A stretch of DNA of 20,844 nucleotides from Fomitopsis serialis (Eukaryota > Basidiomycota > Agaricomycetes > Polyporales > Fomitopsidaceae). Positions 1 to 8,673 of the stretch are shown one piece after another; the first letter of the stretch is position 1, and every line of letters starts with the position of its first letter. Where the stretch lies: assembly GCF_022376445.1 (NCBI RefSeq), contig NW_025955557.1:1-20844 (forward strand), given 5' to 3'. The position numbers were made by a program, and so were the translations under genes. The notes beneath the pieces are model-generated. The model saw nothing but the letters and a program-made list of their open reading frames with translations. It did not search any database and was not told the origin of the DNA.

Positions 1-752
1 ATTACAGCTATGATTGAAGGCAGCAAACGACTTATTTTCGGAGGGGAAGTCTTCGCTGCTGATGAGATAGTCGCCACGGAACCTCCTAAAGTCTCCATCG
101 GTGGCCACAACGACTATGTTCTCTTTTTCGTTGACGAAGGCATAGCTTGTATGCACTTATGGTGACGAATAGAGTGGCCTCTACTGACTATGTGTCCGCT
201 TGCAGCTGGGATCCTGGGGAGAAGAATTTTTCACGTGCTCTGAAAAGTACTGAGCCGCTCGATGTACAAGGCCTTTTTGTGGCAGAAGCAAAGGGCCGAA
301 CGAGGACTTGGTCGACCATATTCCTCAAGTGATGGTGGAGATGCAAGCTTGCGCAAAACGTCTGAACTACGCCCTACACGTTCACTTTTGATTCTTATGA
401 GCCTGATCATGAGACGGATTACAGGTCACGGCACATCCGCGGTACAATAACCAACGGCAGAGCTTGGATTTTCTTGTTGCTAGAGCTGAACGACAACTTC
501 GTTGGCGGGTGATACTGGGCATCTCAGCGGTACGAGATCAAGACAAATTACACCGATTACGACAGTACAGACTTTGTCATTGAGCATAGCGTAGACATGA
601 TCGTTGCAATCCTGGGCACATTGGGTGAGTCTGAAACTCATTGGCTATGGCATATCACTTCCTGACGACTGATGTGCACTTATGTAGGTGAGCCATTGCG
701 TTGAGGGTTTGGCTGAGGACGACTGGTTTAAGGCAGTGTCAAGACAGTACTA
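1..752 (+). pseudogene. Degraded protein-coding relic (unnamed fungal hypothetical protein)
   Basis: Coding-like peptides occur in order along the plus strand, but in different frames and with stops. Frame 1 is open from base 1 to about 150 (it contains EVFAADEIVATEPPKVSIGG and DYVLFFVDEG). A plausible intron runs from about 149 to 204 (gtatgc...ttgcag), followed by a piece reading WGEEFFTCSEKY and then a stop. Further pieces are MYKAFLWQKQRAERGLGR (262-315), a piece with HIPQVMVEMQACAKRLNYA, then DSYEPDHETDYRSRHIRG and TNGRAWIFLLLELNDNFVGG (about 390-507), ending at TGA. The reading resumes after that stop to about 615, and after a possible intron (616-687) VEGLAEDDWFK appears. At least two frame changes and two stops break it. 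I recognise no named domain. The order of pieces and the tryptophan-rich ending suggest one ancestral protein of roughly 230 residues or more, starting left of the window. Confidence is moderate that it is a relic and low on identity. Confidence 0.45.
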
Positions 753-1373
753 GTCTATCATCCCAGTCCCTACGTCGACCAAGCCAGTTTTGTCCGCTTC
801 ATTACGGCCTTGCCCCACTTCACTCAGCCTGAGTGTACAGTACCGTTCGCGCTGCAAATATTTGTATCATATCGTGTACATCACCAACCCTCAGAACGTC
901 GGTATCATACCATGTACGCGTCGCTGTCCCGGGCCACGGGCAACCTCCACGGCCTGCATACTACACTTCTGATCTCGCAACACGCGAGCAAGGATATCAC
1001 CGCCATCGGTGGCGGCACTTCGAGTATGGTTGACAATGCTGATTCGTCACTATTGCCTTCGTCGAAAAGTTCAGCATTGATCGCCCTGTCTGAGCGGGAT
1101 TTCATCGTGCAAATGGCGTTAGTGTCGCACGGCTTCGGGGTGCTTCGTTTCTTTTCCTTCGCAGACGAGAGACTAGATTGCATTTGTGTATCGCAATGGT
1201 GAACGACGGTATGGGTGAGAGGAAGTAGCAACACCAAAAGTATGCAGGATATCACGATGTCCATGATCAGTCCAAAGGAGAGAGTATATCGAGTGATCCT
1301 TCCGAGCAGAGAGGCATATTCGCCACGTTAACAGAATAAGTTACACACCAACCCAGGGGCGAGAGGGAGCACA
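753..1373. other. Intergenic stretch, 3' of the RasGEF gene
   Basis: I see no convincing gene here. A minus-strand frame at 1264-905 (119 residues) starts with a hydrophobic, signal-peptide-like run (MDIVISCILLVLLLPLTHTV) and lies 109 bp after the RasGEF stop on the same strand. The rest of it has no recognisable domain and a plus-strand frame of similar length (810-1202) covers the same bases, so chance is likely. Confidence 0.4.
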
Positions 1374-4135
1374 TCAAGGCAGCGACTCAAGTACCTTCTT
1401 CAGATTCGCGATGTCCAGCTCGCTCTGGTGGGGCAGCGCGCCAAAATTCTGGTCCTGCGCGATGCTCGTCACGTTCGCCTCGACGAACTCCGCCGTCTGC
1501 GGGTCCTCCGCGAAGTCGTACGCGTGCGCCTGGTGCCGCAGCATCTCCTGCACCGCGCCGTACCACTTCTCCCGCTTCGCGAAGTGGATCAGCTGCTGCT
1601 CCGTCTCCGGCGAGGGCAGCGTGTCCGGGAAGTGCTCCCTGACGTGCGCGACCAGCGCGAGGTACGGCTCGACGTACGGGACGCACGGCCCGTCGACGGA
1701 TTCCTGCTGTGCGCAGTAGGGTAACTGGTCACCTGCGGGCTCGTTGAGCAGCGCCATCGCCTCTTGTTGTGTCCCACGTGGTAGATGGGCCCAGAGGAAC
1801 TGTGAACGAGCGATCGCGGGATCAGAGAGGGCCGCCGTGATCCCACTCAATGACGAGAAGTTGCAGAGCTCCTTGCATCCCTGATAGCAGCATCTTAGTA
1901 TCACACCGGATCTGGAACGCGGAGCATCTCACCTCAGCAACGTGTATCCAGAACTCCAGCATCTCCGCTCTGCGGCTGAGCCCATCGACGCCGAGCAAGC
2001 TCGCTCTCACCCACCCCGTCAGCCTCGCACGCGCCATGCAGAACGCGGTCAAGTTGGGGATGCCGTCTGCTGCGCCCGGGTTCTTCCAGTGCATGCACTC
2101 CCGCGGCTCCAGCTTCGCGTACAGCCGGTGCTCGTGGAGGCATAGCTGTCTCGCGACAGCCATCGGCTCCAGGCGCCCAAAGTCGTTCCTCGACGCTTTG
2201 CGCTTGAGTTTGCGCCTCGCCGTGCCGGGTGTCGGAGGGGTCGCCGACTTCGTGCCCAACTGCAAAATACATTTAGCACCACGGCATAGTGAGCAGAATC
2301 GGCGAACCGTACATGCCGCTGCAGCGAGTCCAGCATGCTCCGCGCCATCGCGACGAACGGCGACGTGAGCGACGACAGGAACTCGACGAGCCGCCCGACG
2401 ATGTGCGGCTCGTCGCGGAGCATGCCGTACTCCTCGAACCACATCTTGAGTATGAACAGGACGCGCCGCTGCATCGGCTCGAGCCTCTGCTCGCGCCACT
2501 GGTCGAGGTCGAGGTCCTCCTGGCTCCCGTCCGGGGGGCGCTCCGTGTGGAAGAGGTCTTCCAGCAGCGTGAAGACCTCGTCCGCGTTCGCGAAGGACTT
2601 GTACGTCATGAAGAACGCCCGCTGAAAATTGCGCATCTGCACCGGGTCTGCGAACACACGCGGGGGCGCATGAGCACGTCTTGTCATCACGTCGGATGCT
2701 GCGTTCCTTACCGTGCGTATCTAGTGTCAGCCGCTCGATGAGCGCGGGCAGGGTCCCCGCGACCACGCTCCCATCTTCCGCGAGCAAAAGCTCATCCTGT
2801 TCCTCCACAGGCCGCAACCTCGACGGACTCAAGTGCGTCGTCGCCTCTCTCTCTCTCTCCCTCGTCTCTTGCCTCACCAGAGGCGCCCTCGGGATCAACG
2901 GACTCCTCGGCAAGCCCTGCCTCGGTATTCCGACCCGACTCCCCGGCACCAGGGGGTCCGCCGAGACCGGACTCCCCACAATCGGGATGCCTATCAGCGG
3001 GCTGCTCGCGAGGGGGCTGCCCACGAGGGGGCTGCCCACGAGGAAATCCAGGTTCACCGCGCCATCCGACTCGAACAGCGTCGTGAGCCGGTTGAGCGAC
3101 GGGCGGTCGTCGATGAGGACGGGTCGCCGCCGGAGCTGGCGGTTCACGACGGGGCTGACGGGGTCGGAGTGGCTCCGCGCGTGGTCGAAGGACTCGATGA
3201 GCGCGGGGGACGCACGCAGCGGCGAGGAGTGCCGCTGGATCTGCAGCGGCTGCGTCGGCTTGAGGTTCAGGGAGAGGAGGATCCCGTCCTTGGAGGGCAC
3301 CGGGGGTGGTTCCTCGTCCGGCACCTCGGTGGGGACGCCCGAGGCGCGCTGGGAAACGGACGCGTCGGTCGCTGGCGAAGGCGGGAGGTCGACGTCGGGT
3401 TCGGAGTGCGCGTCGTCTATGCCTTCGTGGGGAGGGACGAGCGGGCTGAAGAGCGGAGGCGTGCCTTTGGCGTCGGAGCCGGCGAAGAGTCGCACCGGTG
3501 CCTAGTGCGAGGGTGAGCGACCGCTCCGATATGGTGAGGCGAAGCTCAGAGACATACCTGGTCACCCTCCGTCAGCGGCATCCATTCTAGTGATGCGGCT
3601 TCCTGCTCGGGCGTGCTGAGGAACGACCCGCTCCTCGAGGACATATCTGATGTGGGTGAGACGATACGCGCATCGTCCTTAACATGGAGTTGCTGCACGA
3701 CTCTCTCGGAGATAGGTTCAACGAAGGCCTGTGGTATCCACCCCACCCGGTTCTCGCCCGAGCGCAGAGCAGCCCACCAACCCTGCAGAGCGTCCCCGTC
3801 GTGAGCGAGGATGTCTTAGCATGGAGCGCGCACTATGCACTCACCGAATCCTCGCGCTTGATGATCTCGAGCACCTCGTTCTTCTTGAACGACAGCTGAT
3901 CAGTGTCGGCTGCCTCGTAGTCATAGAGGGCCAGGACGTGGAAAGTCTCCGCGCTGAATGTGGACGGGGAGTCTGTCAGGGTTGTCGAGGTATCGCCGCT
4001 CAAGACGACGTTCGCAGAAGGCAGCGCAGAGGCAGGCGTATGTAGCTGCTTCCTGTAGCTAGACAACGAGGAGTCGATCCAGAGACGGGGAAGGCCCCCA
4101 CGCCTGACAGATTGCGTGCGGGCGACAGTTGACAT
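1374..4135 (-). CDS. Ras guanine-nucleotide exchange factor (SH3 - RasGEF_N - RasGEF)
   Basis: This protein should load GTP onto Ras at the plasma membrane, as in the Cdc25/Ste6 family. Exons on the minus strand: 4135-3845, 3782-3558, 3501-2712, 2647-2313, 2259-1933, 1880-1374. All five introns are GT-AG, 52-64 nt, and the frame closes at 824 residues. The SH3 domain is at about 66-121 (ALYDYEA, then GWWAALRSGE, then VGWIPQAFVEPI); its conserved Trp pair falls at the first exon junction. A Pro/Ser-rich linker with VGSPL repeats follows (about 173-400). RasGEF_N lies at about 405-547 (FFMTYKSF; MWFEEYGMLRDEPHIV). The catalytic domain is at about 580-800 (ARQLCLHEHRLYAKLEPREC; LCNFSSLSGITAALSDPAIA; DGPCVPYVEPYL; LIHFAKREKWY). 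The start chosen is the first ATG upstream of SH3 with a fungal-like N terminus. The frame stays open further upstream, so an earlier start or 5' exon is possible. It is somewhat shorter than yeast Cdc25 but has the complete catalytic core. Confidence 0.9.
2845..2859. repeat. CT microsatellite inside RasGEF exon 3
   Basis: About seven CT units in a row on the plus strand. On the coding strand this is a GA run that encodes alternating Arg and Glu (REREREA) in the linker before RasGEF_N. It is a slippage-prone site. Confidence 0.7.
3010..3039. repeat. Perfect 15-bp tandem duplication in RasGEF linker
   Basis: The unit GAGGGGGCTGCCCAC occurs twice head to tail. On the coding strand each unit encodes the pentapeptide VGSPL. 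Looser copies follow (ASSPL, IGIPI, VGSPV), so the linker looks built by repeat expansion. Confidence 0.85.
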
Positions 4136-6858
4136 TAGCCGGCGTGTGTATGCAAGTACTGTAGGCCAGCTCAGAGACCAGCACTGCAGCAGGAGCGTAG
4201 GGCGAGGATGAGTCCAGGACGCCGGCGGTGAAGCTGAGCCTGCAGACGTTCGCCGGGTCGACGCGGCGAGGAGGACGGGGAGATCAAGGCGGACGAGCAC
4301 TTTCTCATAGGCGGCGACGTGCCGTCGGCGGCGGCTTTCCCCATGTCGGGCGAGGCCCACCGCTGCGGTAGGCGATAGGCTGAACGACGACACGGCGACC
4401 ATCACCACCTCCCAGATCCTCCCTCCGATCCAGGCACTCTCCTGATCGCCCCACTCACGTGCCCGTCCTCCGTCTGTCCACCGCCGTCCACGTCGCTCGC
4501 ACACTCACTCCTGCGTATGCTCAGGGTGTCGTAGCAAACAACGTTCACTCTTTCACTCGGCACAGGCATCGACTGGCCACTGAAAAGAGACAGACGAGCG
4601 ATCATCATCATATCATCCATCAACGTTCACCTGGATTACATCAGTAAGTAGTCCCTTTTGCTCGATGGATGTGACAAAGCGGCGGTCGTCAATAAACGCT
4701 GCGCAAGGCCAAGGACCCACTTGTAGCCGCGCCACGAGCCATCATTGCTCGGTGATTGTGAACTCCTGTGCTCCTTTCAGCCTGGCTGCATGGCGGTCTA
4801 GTCGGTGTCAAATGGCAGAGTATTGTGTAAGACAAGGTCGAGCCGACGCCAGTCATCCTTTCCGGGATAGATGAATGACAGAGACCACTCATAGGCAAGG
4901 ACACGACTGGGGATAGCACACCTTGACTCTCCCACCGGACCATCCTCATCACGCTCGCGATCAAGCCGCGGTCTACCTCCGTACACCCGTATCCAGAACG
5001 ACGGCGGCTGTGCATCGCAGTTGTGATGCCTGAGCGATGAAAAATGGGTTCATTTGACCAAGATGAGGACGTGCGCATAGACTCGGGATGGCACGCTTGC
5101 ATGGAGCGGCGCCTTTGCGAATTCGTCCCTACCATGGCAGAGATTATCACGGCGCCGCCGCTGGAGGTGGCCTGGCACCTAACCTGAAACTGTTCTCGAG
5201 ATGACTGTGCGGCATTGCAGTGAGGAACAAGGCGAGGGGACAGGACCCACTGGCAGGATGAGCGGAGAGTGGCCAAGTGAAGGGCAAGAGCCAGGCTTGA
5301 GCCAGGCACCGATTGGTGGGAGGCCCGCCCACCGCCGGCCCCGTCCGACAGATGCAATCTCGGGCGCCTCCGTGCCAAGGCCGGCTCCGTGAGTGCCTCG
5401 GTCACGACGTCCATCCTCGTACCGGTACACGCCCATTTCGGGGAGAGGTCAGATTCGCCCGAGCGCCATCAGCCGCCACTGCCCTCGGTCGGACATGGGC
5501 GGAGCGCCGGTCTGACCTGACCCAGAGGTGAAGGCTCCTATCCCCGGAGACTCTCCTCAGTTGCCTATCATCCGACCCCCCTCCATTTTCGGGCCACAGG
5601 AATGTTACCGGCAGGTGGGTTGAGGCTGACTCTTCGGCAAGGAAGTGCAGGTTCAATCGGAAAATACGTCGTCACAGTATCGCTGGCAACAGCGCTCGTT
5701 ATTACTCGTAGCCCAGTAACTAGTACATCAATGTAGCCATTAATATGCTACCCAACGATTCCGTGCGATTATATAGGTACTACTGTGTTGGAAATCAGGG
5801 CATAGATGACGGAATCTGCTCAGCGCATCTAACTTAAGAGCTCCTGACTGGTATCGACTGGAAGCCTGTCGGGAACATCAGTATATTGCGCACATAGCAG
5901 TCAAATCGGGTCTCGCATACCTATCATTGTGATTGACCCACTCCGATGGTGAAATGTACGATATTAAGGAACGCAGACGTGTGCACGACACAAGCACGTC
6001 CCACGTCTACTCTACCGAATCAGATGCATGATGAACTCACCATCGATGGCCTGCACGTCATTATGCTGGACAGAGGCAAGCGTAACGAACCGTGCGTTAG
6101 ACACCTCACGGCGAGCGTACGACTCGCGACGTTGGTTGCAAAAGAGAAGGGGGTTTCGATACAGCGCAGGGAACACCGCACTGAATGGCATTCGCTTCGT
6201 GCAATGAAAGGAATTGGCTCACCATGTCTGTGCTACATAGGTATCGCTACACTTGTGCAGGTGAGTGCTGGCCACGAGATCTGCTCGGCGTCGTGACTCG
6301 TCGCTGGCCTCCGGGACTCGGTAATGTCGTCAGTTCCAACCATAGCAACTTTCACTCACCTCATAGATGTACGAGGCGCCCCCTTAAGGCGTGGAGCAGG
6401 AAGTGCCCACATCGTCGACCTTGGCCGATGACGAGGGCAAGCTCTCCTGAGTGCCAACGCATGAATGCAGCCAGACAGAGCTCCTTGCGTATTGCCCACG
6501 AATACCGAAGTTGAAATTGCGAGATGGAAGAATGAGAACCCGCCCGTACGTATCCATCGTTGGGCGGCAGCGAGAGCAAGTTGACGTCGAGATCGCACAG
6601 GTTGAGTGCGGGTGTAGAGTGTGGGACGAAGACGAGTATTGGGATTCTCACGGCACTCAGTACGCAGCCACGTATGCACAGGAGAGGTTACGTAAGTTGC
6701 TGGAAGATGTCGCTGTAGGGTCGAGGGAGAGACGGAGGAGAGCTCCCTCGAGGCATCGACAGGCCTGCAGCTCAGGTCATGACCAGGTCAAGGCGCTGAC
6801 CCGACTGCCAGGTGCCGTCGAGCTGAACGACTCCTGGTGATCCAGATCAGTATCGTAG
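4136..6858. other. Gene-poor block upstream of RasGEF
   Basis: No gene can be supported. The first few hundred bases should hold the RasGEF promoter and 5' leader. The longest open frame is on the minus strand at 5414-4689 (241 codons), but its predicted sequence is low in recognisable structure, rich in Ser and Arg, and matches nothing I know. Plus-strand frames at 5946-6296 and 6451-6840 (116 and 129 codons) are also unsupported. I looked for tRNA T-loop motifs and found none. The block may contain decayed mobile-element sequence, but I cannot identify any terminal repeats. Confidence 0.4.
4456..4461. promoter_or_regulatory. CACGTG palindrome upstream of RasGEF
   Basis: An exact CACGTG lies 321 bp upstream of the chosen RasGEF ATG. 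It is the kind of site bound by bHLH or Cbf1-type factors. Whether it is functional is inference from position and from the recurrence of the motif before the other genes here. Confidence 0.3.
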
Positions 6859-6872
6859 CGGCGCAAGCGCCG
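6859..6872. repeat. Small inverted repeat (6-bp arms)
   Basis: CGGCGC and GCGCCG are separated by AA. This is the first of three inverted repeats crowded into 6859-7041. Confidence 0.6.
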
Positions 6873-6953
6873 ATCCCCGACTCCTGCATGGCACACAACT
6901 ACTCAGCCTGCCACAGCGGCACCATAGTATATTATGTGTGTATTGTAATATTG

Positions 6954-6969
6954 TACCATCGGAATGGTA
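6954..6969. repeat. Small inverted repeat (6-bp arms)
   Basis: TACCAT and ATGGTA flank a 4-base loop (CGGA). It ends three bases before the large hairpin begins. Confidence 0.6.
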
Positions 6970-6972
6970 TGG

Positions 6973-7041
6973 AGACTCAATTGGAAGCCCTCACGCCCGC
7001 GGCGGCTTCGCCGCCCGGGCGTCTCGGGCTTCCACGAGTCT
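6973..7041. repeat. 69-bp near-perfect palindromic hairpin
   Basis: Four nested stem segments pair in order: AGACTC (6973-6978) with GAGTCT (7036-7041); TGGAAGCCC (6982-6990) with GGGCTTCCA (7026-7034); ACGCCCG (6993-6999) with CGGGCGT (7016-7022); GGCGGC (7001-7006) with GCCGCC (7010-7015). The loop is TTC. This gives 28 base pairs interrupted only by small unequal bulges (AAT against C, TC against CTC, and a single C at 7000). It lies about 410 bp upstream of the IST1 start and outside any gene I can support. It could be a dispersed palindromic repeat, a tip of a foldback or Helitron-type element, or a structured transcript. The pairing is directly visible; the role is unknown. Confidence 0.9.
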
Positions 7042-7451
7042 GAGCCACACGGCGAACTTACTTACCGTGATACATAAGTACTACAGTGCATGCGAGGGCT
7101 CCCAACATTACAGAGGCCCTCCTGCCTCTGGGAGGAGTTATTTGATGGTCAAAGATCCAGGCGTCCAGACACAGCCAGATGCACGGAAGGATCCAACTGC
7201 CTCGAGCCGCCTCGTAAGACACTCGAGCATTGCTGCGATACCGCTTATGGGAATTATAAGTCACGTGTTTCCCACGGAGGGAGCGGCATCGCCGGCTGCG
7301 AACGACTTATGGTCGACAAAGCCCTCCTCTCTCCCTCCGGTCGGAGTCGGGGATCGCCCGAGCCGCTCAGAGTTTTCTCACATCCTACCAAAATGGGCGT
7401 GTACGCACAGATCGTCCTTCCACTCACCAGGCTCTCTACCGATCAGTCGAG
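7042..7451. other. Upstream region of IST1
   Basis: No gene is seen. This should hold the IST1 promoter and leader. It contains an AT-rich TTATAAG at 7254-7260 immediately before CACGTG at 7262-7267, about 185 bp before the IST1 ATG. Confidence 0.35.
7262..7267. promoter_or_regulatory. CACGTG palindrome upstream of IST1
   Basis: An exact CACGTG lies 185 bp upstream of the IST1 ATG and directly follows TTATAAG. Functional use is inferred from position only. Confidence 0.35.
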
Positions 7452-8673
7452 ATGGCGCCCTGGGCGTCGGCCAAAGCAAAGGCAAGGGATGCTCTCCCTT
7501 CTGCGCACGGGCGACCCGCTTGACCTCGCTCCTGGGATAGGTCCAACTCCGGTGCGCCCCTTCTCCATCCCCGTCGCCCGTCGCTCTGAACGCGCGCGAT
7601 CCGCTCGTCAGGTTGGCCATACAGCGCCTGCGCACTCTCCAGGAGAAGAAGACGGCGCAGGCAAAGACCGCGCGCCGCGATATCGCGCTGCTCCTCGAGA
7701 AGAGCAAGATCGAGACGGCGAGGATCAAGGTGGAGAACAGTGCGTGGCGAGGCCCGGCCGTGCGCCTTCATGAACCCGGTGGCTGACGAGGATCGTCGCA
7801 GTCATTCATGAAGACATCTACATCGAGCTTCTCGAGCTCCTAGAGCTCTATTGTGAGCTCCTGCACGCGCGGTCCGCCCTCCTCGATCAGAAGTAAGTCC
7901 GCCAGTTCACGTCCCCCACGCACATCCGCCAGTATGCGTGCCGGTGCTGAACATCGATCACCTGAACCAGCACGAAGGAGCCGGACCCAGGGGTAAGCGA
8001 GGGGGTCTGCAGCGTCATCTACGCCGCCCCTCGCACCGAGCTCAAAGGTCAGCTGCGGGTCTATTGTCCCGACCTCCTAGCGCGCTGAACCACTACGTCC
8101 GACAGAGCTGCACGTCCTGCGCGAGATGCTCATGCACAAGTACGGGCGGGAATTCGCCATAGGCGTCATGGAGAACAGGGACGGCTGCGTCAACGAGCGG
8201 GTGAGCTCCGGGCCAATCGAGACGCGGGGCTTACGTCTGACCGCGGCACGCCTTACGTCCAGGTCGCCAAGAAGCTCGCGGTGTTCACGCCCGCGCCCGA
8301 GCTGGTCGATGCGTATCTCGCGGAGATCGCGAAGGGCTACGGCGTGAAGTGGACGCCGCCGACGAGAGGCGACGGCGACGATGCCGGCGGCGATGGCGGG
8401 GTGGAGGTCAGTGCGGCCCCCTGGCAGATCTATGTATCCTAAGTGACATCCACCGTGCACGCAGGAATCCACGGCCGAGAAGACCCCGGCACCAACATCA
8501 CCCATGAGTGCAGAGAAGATATCGGCGGAGGCAAGGAGCGCGGGCGTGCGGACGCCCAAGCTCCCCGACCTGCCCCCAACGGAGGAGGACGAGGGCTCCC
8601 CGGGGCCGATCCCAAGCCCGCCGACGACTTCGAGGCACTGGCGAAGCGGTTTGAAGCACTCAAGAAGCGATGA
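7452..8673 (+). CDS. IST1: IST1 family protein (ESCRT-III-associated Vps4 regulator), with apparent one-base frame break
   Basis: Known family role: IST1 binds Vps4 and ESCRT-III on endosomes and in membrane scission. Exons: 7452-7481, 7541-7551, 7612-7739, 7802-7892, 7971-8047, 8106-8200, 8263-8406, 8465-8673. The N terminus reads MAPWASAKAK, then VQLR across the 11-nt exon 2, then LAIQRLRTLQEKK, the expected IST1 start. Intron 1 begins with GC (gcaagg), the others with GT; introns are 58-78 nt. The IST1 core continues with RRDIALLLEKSKIETARIK, HEDIYIELLELLELYCELL, GVSEGVCSVIYAAPRTELKE and HKYGREFAIGVMENRDGCV. The C terminus carries a MIM2-like PKLPDLPP (about 8554-8577) and a MIM1-like LAKRFEALKKR ending at the TGA at 8671-8673. 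These two lie in different frames: one base is missing between them, near the CCCCGGGG run at 8599-8606. With that base present the protein would be 261 residues. An alternative is an extra intron at 8546-8616, which restores frame but removes PKLPDLPP. Confidence 0.9.
7541..7551 (+). other. IST1: 11-nt micro-exon of IST1
   Basis: The eleven bases GTCCAACTCCG sit between ...gggatag (acceptor) and gtgcgc (donor). They supply Val, Gln, Leu and the first two bases of Arg, joining phase 0 from exon 1 to phase 2 into exon 3. Without them exon 1 does not join exon 3 in frame, and with them the family sequence is restored exactly. Branch-like TTGAC and CTGAA sites precede the two acceptors. Confidence 0.85.

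Noticed and set aside
1720..1750. A second intron in the last RasGEF exon (GTGACC...GCACAG)
   Set aside because: It would be only about 26 nt, far below the minimum seen here, and the frame is already open and continuous.
2792..3565. Long overlapping frames on both strands over the RasGEF linker
   Set aside because: They are GC-rich shadows of the real exon, which joins in phase to the SH3 and RasGEF_N exons.
4689..5414. A 241-codon minus-strand open frame
   Set aside because: No recognisable domain, Ser/Arg-rich chance-like composition, no splice or promoter context.
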